From Ferrovibrio xuzhouensis (GTDB taxonomy: Bacteria; Pseudomonadota; Alphaproteobacteria; Ferrovibrionales; Ferrovibrionaceae), in assembly GCF_042648965.1 (NCBI RefSeq), contig NZ_JBHRYJ010000005.1, positions 186,001-250,000 on the forward strand: a stretch of 64,000 bases of DNA. Direction: 5' to 3'. Below are positions 58,626-64,000 of the stretch, piece by piece (the stretch's first letter is position 1; the number at the start of each line of letters is the position of its first letter). The notes beneath the pieces were generated by a model that did not search any database, was not told the origin of the DNA, and saw only the letters and a program-made list of their open reading frames with translations. The position numbers and the translations under genes were made by a program.

Positions 58626-60629
58626 ATGACACTGCACCAGCCGGACCTTGCCGCCCTGCCCGCCGACCTCGCCGGATTCCTCCGCGGGATCGCCGCGGCG
58701 CCGCCGGCCTTCGGTCAATTTCCGGGCATCGGCCTGCTGCCGCGCGACCTGCCGGTGCCGGCGGCGCAGATCCAGGAAATGGTGTCCGGGCTGGCGGCGC
58801 AGTTCGCCGCCGCCATCGAGGACCGCACGGCGGTGGCCGGTCGCCTCGAGTCGCTGCGGGCCGAGCTGGCGCGGCAGGACCTCGCCGGCTTCATCGTGCC
58901 GCTGACCGACGAATACCAGAGCGAATATGTGCCGCTGCGCGCCCAGCGGCTCAGCTGGCTGACCGGCTTCACCGGTTCGGCCGGGCTGGCCATCGTGCTG
59001 CGCGACCGCGCCGCGATCTGGAGCGACGGCCGCTATACCCTGCAGCTGCAGCAGCAGGTCGATGGTGCCCTGTTCGAGCGCCGCCATATCAGCGACGAGC
59101 CGCCGGCCGACTGGCTGAAATCCACCCTGCGCCATGGCGAGCGGCTCGGCTGCGATCCCTGGCTGCATACCGAGGACGGCCTGCGCCGGCTGGCGGCGGC
59201 CTGCGAGGCGGCCGGTGCCGTGCTGGCCCCGGTCGAGCGCAACCTGATCGACGCGGTCTGGACCGACCAGCCGCCGCCGCCGCTCGGGCCGGTCATCGCA
59301 CAGGACGAGGCGCTAACCGGCCGCAGCGCCGCCGACAAGCGCGCCCAGCTGGCCGAGAACCTGCAGGGCCGCGGCGCCGACGCCGTGGTGCTGACCCTGC
59401 CGGAATCGATTGCCTGGCTGCTCAACATCCGCGGCAGCGACGTGCCGCATACCCCGCTGCCGCTGTCGATGGCGATGGTCGACCGCGACGGCGGCGTCGA
59501 CCTGTTCATCGACGGCCGCAAGCTCGGCGCCGACGTGCGCCGGCATCTCGCCGACGTGCGGCTGCATGAGCCGGCCGGCTTCGATGCTGCGCTCGATACG
59601 CTGGGCCGCGCAAAAAAGACCGTACAGATCGATCCGGCCACCAGCGGCGCCTATCTGGCCCGCCGGCTGACCGCCGCCGGCGCCACGCTGATGCGCTGCG
59701 AGGACCCCTGCCTGCTGCCCAAGGCCTGCAAGACCGCCGCCGAACTCGACGGCAGCCGGGCGGCGCATCGCCGCGACGGCGCCGCGGTCAGCCGCTTCCT
59801 CGCCTGGCTCGATGCCACCGCGCCGCAGGGCGGCGTCGACGAACTCGGCGCCGCCGCCAGGCTCGAAGGCTTCCGCCGGCTCGACAATTCGTTGCGCGAC
59901 CTCTCGTTTACCACCATCTCGGGCGCCGGGCCGAATGGTGCCGTGGTGCATTACCGCGTCACGGCAGAGACCAACCGCAAGCTGGAGCAGGGCACACTCT
60001 ATCTGGTCGATTCCGGCGGCCAGTATCCCGACGGCACCACCGACATCACCCGCACGGTTTTCATCGCGGGGGGTGCCATCGGCCTGCCCTCGCCCGAGAT
60101 GCGCGACCGCTTCACCCGCGTGCTCAAGGGGCATATCGCGCTGGCCCGCGCGCGTTTCCCCGAAGGCACCTCGGGCCAACAGCTCGATGCCTTGGCGCGG
60201 CATGTCCTGTGGGAGGTCGGCCTCGACTACGACCACGGCACCGGCCATGGCGTCGGCAGCTATCTCTCGGTGCACGAAGGCCCGCAGCGCATCGCCAAGC
60301 TCGGCAGCCCGATCGCGCTCAAGCCCGGCATGATCATCTCCAACGAGCCCGGCTACTACAAGACCGGTGCCTATGGTATCCGCATCGAGAACCTGGTCGC
60401 CGTGCGCGTCGAGACCGAGCAGGCCGAAAACGGCAAGCGCTGGCTCGGGTTCGAGACCATCACCCGCGCGCCGCTCGACCAGCGGCTGATCGACCTCACC
60501 CTGCTGACGCCGCAGGAGGTCGGCTGGATCGACGCCTATCACGCGCTGGTCTGGCAGGATGTCGCACCGCAGGTCGACGAGGCGACACGCGCCTGGCTGA
60601 AGCAGGCGACGGCGCCGTTAGGCGCATAA
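58626..60629 (+). CDS. Aminopeptidase P family protein (Xaa-Pro aminopeptidase)
   Basis: This is a 667-aa three-domain enzyme: two creatinase-like N-terminal domains and a C-terminal pita-bread metallopeptidase. Metal ligands are the two Asp in LVDSGGQYPDGTTDITRTV, the His of YDHGTGHGVGSYLSVHEGP, the Glu of MIISNEPGYY and the Glu of LGFETITRAP. It removes N-terminal residues preceding proline. The length matches the long eukaryote-like APP1 form. It is transcribed alone, divergent from the DUF1127 gene. Confidence 0.93.
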   Translation: MTLHQPDLAALPADLAGFLRGIAAAPPAFGQFPGIGLLPRDLPVPAAQIQEMVSGLAAQFAAAIEDRTAVAGRLESLRAELARQDLAGFIVPLTDEYQSEYVPLRAQRLSWLTGFTGSAGLAIVLRDRAAIWSDGRYTLQLQQQVDGALFERRHISDEPPADWLKSTLRHGERLGCDPWLHTEDGLRRLAAACEAAGAVLAPVERNLIDAVWTDQPPPPLGPVIAQDEALTGRSAADKRAQLAENLQGRGADAVVLTLPESIAWLLNIRGSDVPHTPLPLSMAMVDRDGGVDLFIDGRKLGADVRRHLADVRLHEPAGFDAALDTLGRAKKTVQIDPATSGAYLARRLTAAGATLMRCEDPCLLPKACKTAAELDGSRAAHRRDGAAVSRFLAWLDATAPQGGVDELGAAARLEGFRRLDNSLRDLSFTTISGAGPNGAVVHYRVTAETNRKLEQGTLYLVDSGGQYPDGTTDITRTVFIAGGAIGLPSPEMRDRFTRVLKGHIALARARFPEGTSGQQLDALARHVLWEVGLDYDHGTGHGVGSYLSVHEGPQRIAKLGSPIALKPGMIISNEPGYYKTGAYGIRIENLVAVRVETEQAENGKRWLGFETITRAPLDQRLIDLTLLTPQEVGWIDAYHALVWQDVAPQVDEATRAWLKQATAPLGA

Positions 60630-60757
60630 GAAGCCCGCTCCGTTAGGGGCATAAATCTCTTCCTGTTTGCGCCGGATCAAACGATCACGGATCTGCAGCT
60701 TGCCAGCGGCCCCGTGGCGGTCCTAGCCTGCTGCCGCGGCAGGAGGAGGCCGCCCTG

Positions 60758-61459
60758 ATGCTTGATACCCGGATCAAATCGGCGCTGGAACTGGTCACCA
60801 CCGCCACGCTGACCACCGTGCTGCTCAAGAAAGGCCTGCGCAATGTCTGGCTGCGCGGCGCGAGGCCGCTGACGCCGCAGGACAGGCGCATCGTCGGCGA
60901 GGCCTTCACGCTCCGCTTCGTGCCGGCGCGCGAGGATCTGGCGACGCCGGCAAGCTGGGCCTCGCCGAAATCGACCCGCGGCGCCATCGAGGCGATGCCG
61001 GATGGCTGCATCGCCGTGGTCGATGCCATGGGCGTGAAGGACGCCGGCATCTTCGGCGACATCCTCTGCGCCCGCATGAAGAAGAAGAACGTCGCCGCCC
61101 TGGTGACCGACGGCGTGGTGCGCGACCTCGCCGGCGTGCTGGGCACTGGCCTGCCGGTCTGGTGCGACGGCGCCGCGGCGCCGCCCAGCGTCGCCGGGCT
61201 CACCTTCGTCGACTGGCAGCAGCCGATCGGCTGCGGCGGCGTCGCCGTCTTCCCCGGCGACGTGATCGTGCTGGACACCGATGGCGCGGTGCTGATCCCG
61301 CAGGCGCTGGTCGCCGAGGTCACCGCGGAAGCCGTCGAGCAGGAGCGGCTGGAAACCTGGATCATGGGCGAGGTCGAGAAAGGCACCGCCCTGCCCGGCC
61401 TCTACCCGCCCAATGCCGAAACGAAAGCGCGCTATGAAGCGGAAGTAAAGAAGGGCTGA
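60758..61459 (+). CDS. RraA-family protein
   Basis: This is a 233-aa RraA-like fold. VVDAMGVKDAGIFGDILCARMKKKNVAALVTDGVVRDLAGVLGTGLPVW contains the conserved GG/D-R-D surface. True RraA inhibits RNase E, but many longer homologues are HMG/CHA aldolases that cleave 4-hydroxy-4-methyl-2-oxoglutarate using the R-D pair and a metal. With this length and the DGVVRDLAG motif, the aldolase or a related lyase is as likely as RNase regulation. Confidence 0.85.
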   Translation: MLDTRIKSALELVTTATLTTVLLKKGLRNVWLRGARPLTPQDRRIVGEAFTLRFVPAREDLATPASWASPKSTRGAIEAMPDGCIAVVDAMGVKDAGIFGDILCARMKKKNVAALVTDGVVRDLAGVLGTGLPVWCDGAAAPPSVAGLTFVDWQQPIGCGGVAVFPGDVIVLDTDGAVLIPQALVAEVTAEAVEQERLETWIMGEVEKGTALPGLYPPNAETKARYEAEVKKG

Positions 61460-61468
61460 CGCCGCGCC

Positions 61469-62161
61469 TTATCGCTGCCGCAACCACGCCGGCAGGCGCT
61501 GGCGGCGGAAGGCGGCCCGGCGCTGCGACGCGCTGGTGCAGGGTTCGTGATAGCCCGGCTCCAGTTTTCCGGCCTGGATGCCAAGCCGCGGCAGCAGGTC
61601 GTCGAACCCCGCAGCACCACTCTCGGCCATGGCGCCGAGCGCAATGCCGGCGCAGGCCGCCGCGTCGCTGTCGGCGGCATGATGGTCGAGGTCGAGACCG
61701 AGATGGCCGGCCACCGTCGGCAGCTTGTGGTCCGGCAGATCCGGCCATTGCGCACGGGCGATCTTCACCGTGCAGAGAAAACGCAAACTCGGCCAGGGCA
61801 GGCCATAGGCGGTGAGTACATCGCGCAGCACGCCGATATCGAAGGGCGCGTTATGGGCCAGCAGCAGCGGGGTGGCTTCCAGATGCGGCAGCAGCTCGTC
61901 CCAGATGCCGGGGAATTCCGGCTCATGCTCGACGTCATGGGGCTGGATGCCGTGGATGGCGATGTTCATGGGCGCGAAGCGCATGTCGCGCGGCCGTACC
62001 AGCCGGTGCGCCCTATGGGTGACGCGGCCTGCGCCGCCGATCCAGGCGAGGCCAATGGAACAGACCGCGCCGGGCGCGGCACTCGCCGTCTCGAAATCCA
62101 GTGCAATCGCTGTCGTGCCGGTCGTCTCGGCGAGGTCGGGAATTGGCCGTTCGGTCAGCAT
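61469..62161 (-). CDS. DEDDh 3'-5' exonuclease (DnaQ-like)
   Basis: This is a 230-aa protein. Exo I is AIALDFETASAAPGAVCSIG (D and E), Exo II is LLLAHNAPFDIGVLRDVL (D) and Exo III is LDHHAADSDAAACAGIAL (H and D). All five catalytic positions are present, unlike the fragment at 26597. It is probably a stand-alone proofreading or nucleic-acid-trimming enzyme. It lies 4 bp downstream of ligA in the same direction, suggesting joint expression with DNA-joining functions. Confidence 0.9.
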   Translation of the reverse strand: MLTERPIPDLAETTGTTAIALDFETASAAPGAVCSIGLAWIGGAGRVTHRAHRLVRPRDMRFAPMNIAIHGIQPHDVEHEPEFPGIWDELLPHLEATPLLLAHNAPFDIGVLRDVLTAYGLPWPSLRFLCTVKIARAQWPDLPDHKLPTVAGHLGLDLDHHAADSDAAACAGIALGAMAESGAAGFDDLLPRLGIQAGKLEPGYHEPCTSASQRRAAFRRQRLPAWLRQR

Positions 62162-62165
62162 GGCG

Positions 62166-64000
62166 TCAGCCGCCGATCAGGGCGAGCCAGTCGTCCTCGC
62201 TCAGCACCGCCACGCCGTGCTTCTGGGCCTCGGCCAGCTTGCTGCCGGCGCCGGGGCCGGCGACGACATAGTCGGTCTTCTTCGAGACCGAGCCGGCCAC
62301 CTTGGCGCCCAGGCTGAGGGCGCGGGCCTTGGCCTCGTCGCGGGTGAATTTCTCGAGACTGCCGGTGAACACCACGGTCTTGCCGGCCACGGCGGAATCC
62401 TGCGCCGGCCGCGCCGGCGGCACCACGTCCTTCAGTTCCTTCAGCAGGTGTTCGATCACCGCGCGGCTGTGCCTGCGCGTGGTGAAGGTGACGATGGCGT
62501 GGGCCACCACGTCGCCCATCTTGTCGATGCCGATGAGATCGTCCCAGGCCTCGCCTTCGCGGTCCTTTGCCGCATCCATGGCGTCGAGCCAGCTGCGCAC
62601 GTCCGGGTAATGCAGGGCGACCAGTCGCGCCCGCTCCTGCCCGACATGGCGGATGCCGAGTGCATGGATGAAGCGGTCGAAGCCGATGGTCCGCCGTTCC
62701 TCGATGGCGCGCATCAGGTTGTTCACCGAGGTGTCGCCGTAACCGTCCTTCTTCAGCAGGTCGGGCACATGCTTGTTCAGGCGGAAGATATCGGCGGGCT
62801 CCTTCAGCCAGCCGAATTCGTAGAAGGCGGCGATCTGCTTCTCGCCCAGCCCCTCGATGTCGAAGGCGCTGCGCGAGACGAAATGGCGCAACCCCTCCAT
62901 CAGCTGGGCCGGGCAGGTGACGCTGCCGGTGCAGCGGCGCACCACATCCGCCTCGCCGGATTTCGGATCGGTCTCGCGCTCGGCCGGGGCGCCGCAGACG
63001 GGACATTTGTCCGGAAACTGAAACGGGACAAATTCCGGTTTCCGCTTTTCCATCACTACACTGACAACCTGCGGAATGACATCGCCGGCGCGTTGCACGA
63101 TCACCGTATCGCCGACACGCACGTCCTTGCGGGCGATCTCGTCCTCGTTATGCAGGGTGGCGTTGGAGACCAGCACACCGCCGACATTGACCGGTTTCAG
63201 CTTGGCCACGGGCGTCAGCGCACCGGTACGGCCGACCTGGATGTCGATCTTCTCGAGAATGGTCTGCGCCTGTTCGGCGGGGAACTTGTGGGCGATAGCC
63301 CAGCGCGGGCTGCGGCTGACGAAGCCGAGCCGTTCCTGCCAGTCGAGCCGGTCGACCTTGTAGACCACGCCGTCGATGTCGAACGGCAAGGTGGCGCGCC
63401 GCGCGGCGATGTCGCGATAATAGGCGAGCAGGTCTTCGGCGCTGTGGCAGACCGTCACCGGGCTGTTGAGCGTGAAGCCCCAGTGTTCGAGGCGATCCCG
63501 GCATTCCAGCATGGTCCGGCCGAGCGGCGCGGAAATCTCGCCCCAGTAATAGCCGAAAAAGCGCAGCGGCCGTTTCGCGGTGATGGATGAATCGAGCTGG
63601 CGCAGGCTGCCGGCGGCGGCATTGCGCGGATTGGCGAAGATCTTGCCCCCCGCCTCCTCCTGCGCCCCGTTCAGCTTCAGGAAGTCGGTGCGGGTCATAT
63701 AGACCTCGCCACGCACTTCCAGCACGTCGGGCCAGCCCTTGCCGTGCAGCCTGTGCGGCACGCCGTGTTTCAGGGTGCGGATATTCGCCGTGACATCCTC
63801 GCCCTCCTGGCCGTCGCCGCGGGTGGCGGCGCGCACCAGTTCGCCGTTCTCGTAGCGCAAGGACGCCGACAGGCCGTCGATCTTCGGCTCGGCGATCAGC
63901 GTCAGCTCGTCATCGATCTTCAGGTTGAGGAAGCGGCGGATGCGGCCGAGGAAATCTGCCACCTCATCGTCGGCAAAGGCATTGTCGAGCGACAACATCG
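62166..64000 (-). CDS. ligA: NAD-dependent DNA ligase LigA, N-terminus beyond window
   Basis: About 611 of roughly 700 residues are present. The frame is open to the right edge; the visible part opens MLSLDNAF, normally near residue 90. The adenylation motif is AEPKIDGLSASLRYENGEL, whose lysine is adenylated, and RGDGQEGEDVTANI follows. Then come an OB fold, a four-cysteine zinc finger (CPVCGAPA...RRCTGSVTC), helix-hairpin-helix repeats and a C-terminal BRCT domain (KTVVFTGSLEKFTRDEAK). It seals nicks during replication and repair with NAD+ as cofactor. Confidence 0.96.
   Translation of the reverse strand, partial: MLSLDNAFADDEVADFLGRIRRFLNLKIDDELTLIAEPKIDGLSASLRYENGELVRAATRGDGQEGEDVTANIRTLKHGVPHRLHGKGWPDVLEVRGEVYMTRTDFLKLNGAQEEAGGKIFANPRNAAAGSLRQLDSSITAKRPLRFFGYYWGEISAPLGRTMLECRDRLEHWGFTLNSPVTVCHSAEDLLAYYRDIAARRATLPFDIDGVVYKVDRLDWQERLGFVSRSPRWAIAHKFPAEQAQTILEKIDIQVGRTGALTPVAKLKPVNVGGVLVSNATLHNEDEIARKDVRVGDTVIVQRAGDVIPQVVSVVMEKRKPEFVPFQFPDKCPVCGAPAERETDPKSGEADVVRRCTGSVTCPAQLMEGLRHFVSRSAFDIEGLGEKQIAAFYEFGWLKEPADIFRLNKHVPDLLKKDGYGDTSVNNLMRAIEERRTIGFDRFIHALGIRHVGQERARLVALHYPDVRSWLDAMDAAKDREGEAWDDLIGIDKMGDVVAHAIVTFTTRRHSRAVIEHLLKELKDVVPPARPAQDSAVAGKTVVFTGSLEKFTRDEAKARALSLGAKVAGSVSKKTDYVVAGPGAGSKLAEAQKHGVAVLSEDDWLALIGG

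Noticed and set aside
1..64000. CRISPR arrays, rRNA operons, IS transposases
   Set aside because: No regular repeat-spacer pattern, rRNA signature or transposase motif was seen on either strand.

Overview
The window is high-GC DNA from an alphaproteobacterium, probably Rhodospirillales-like. This is inferred from the GAAC-N7-GAAC LexA box, the DUF1127 genes followed by C-rich hairpin RNA, the class II DAHP synthase, and the family make-up of the core genes. No rRNA, tRNA, CRISPR array or IS transposase was seen. Both ends cut through genes: a glutathione S-transferase lacking its N-terminus at the left and ligA lacking its N-terminus at the right.

Bases 1-4010 hold the GST end and a stand-alone error-prone polymerase dnaE2 with a LexA box 30 bp upstream; imuA and imuB are not beside it. 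About 4.3-27.3 kb is an accessory, defence-type island, visibly richer in A+T in several blocks. It has five parts. (1) Five co-directional genes, four TIR proteins (two ThsB-like) and one SLOG-like protein (4.3-7.6 kb). (2) A GC-rich cassette of two small paralogues, a Lon-type AAA+ ATPase, a ParS/MbcA-like protein, two small 'LPPG' proteins (one with a C-terminal membrane helix) and a 762-aa tyrosine recombinase (8.0-14.1 kb). (3) A four-gene overlapping operon of 5-methylcytosine methyltransferase, MORC-like GHKL ATPase, Z1 ATPase and PD-(D/E)XK nuclease, followed by a DGQHR-domain gene facing away from a Vsr endonuclease (14.3-23.4 kb). (4) A small hypothetical, a metallophosphoesterase, another hypothetical and a DUF3800 protein. 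(5) Remnants, including a truncated DEDDh exonuclease.

From 27.6 kb onward the DNA is ordinary chromosome: ohr/ohrR peroxide resistance, nrdB, a GNAT enzyme, a DUF1501/DUF1800 pair, an aspartoacylase-like enzyme, an AbrB-type membrane protein, tam, a thioesterase, a leftward operon nadE-gltX-cimA-trmJ-cupin, an MDR oxidoreductase, a TAXI-TRAP transporter, a nicotinate phosphoribosyltransferase with a DAHP synthase, a three-gene glycan-modification group, an FAD oxidoreductase, a UvrD/PcrA helicase, prmA, two DUF1127 genes, an aminopeptidase P, an RraA-like protein, a DEDDh exonuclease and ligA.

The points most worth a second look are: the TIR-SLOG operon, which has ThsB-like enzymes but no ThsA; the MORC/Z1 restriction system, whose DGQHR-vsr intergenic region carries four CCWGG sites at 21-22 bp steps and an 18-bp motif shared with the methyltransferase start; the Lon-AAA/ParS-like/recombinase cassette; and a C-rich multi-hairpin RNA downstream of a DUF1127 gene that fits the alphaproteobacterial cuckoo/CcsR small-RNA pattern.
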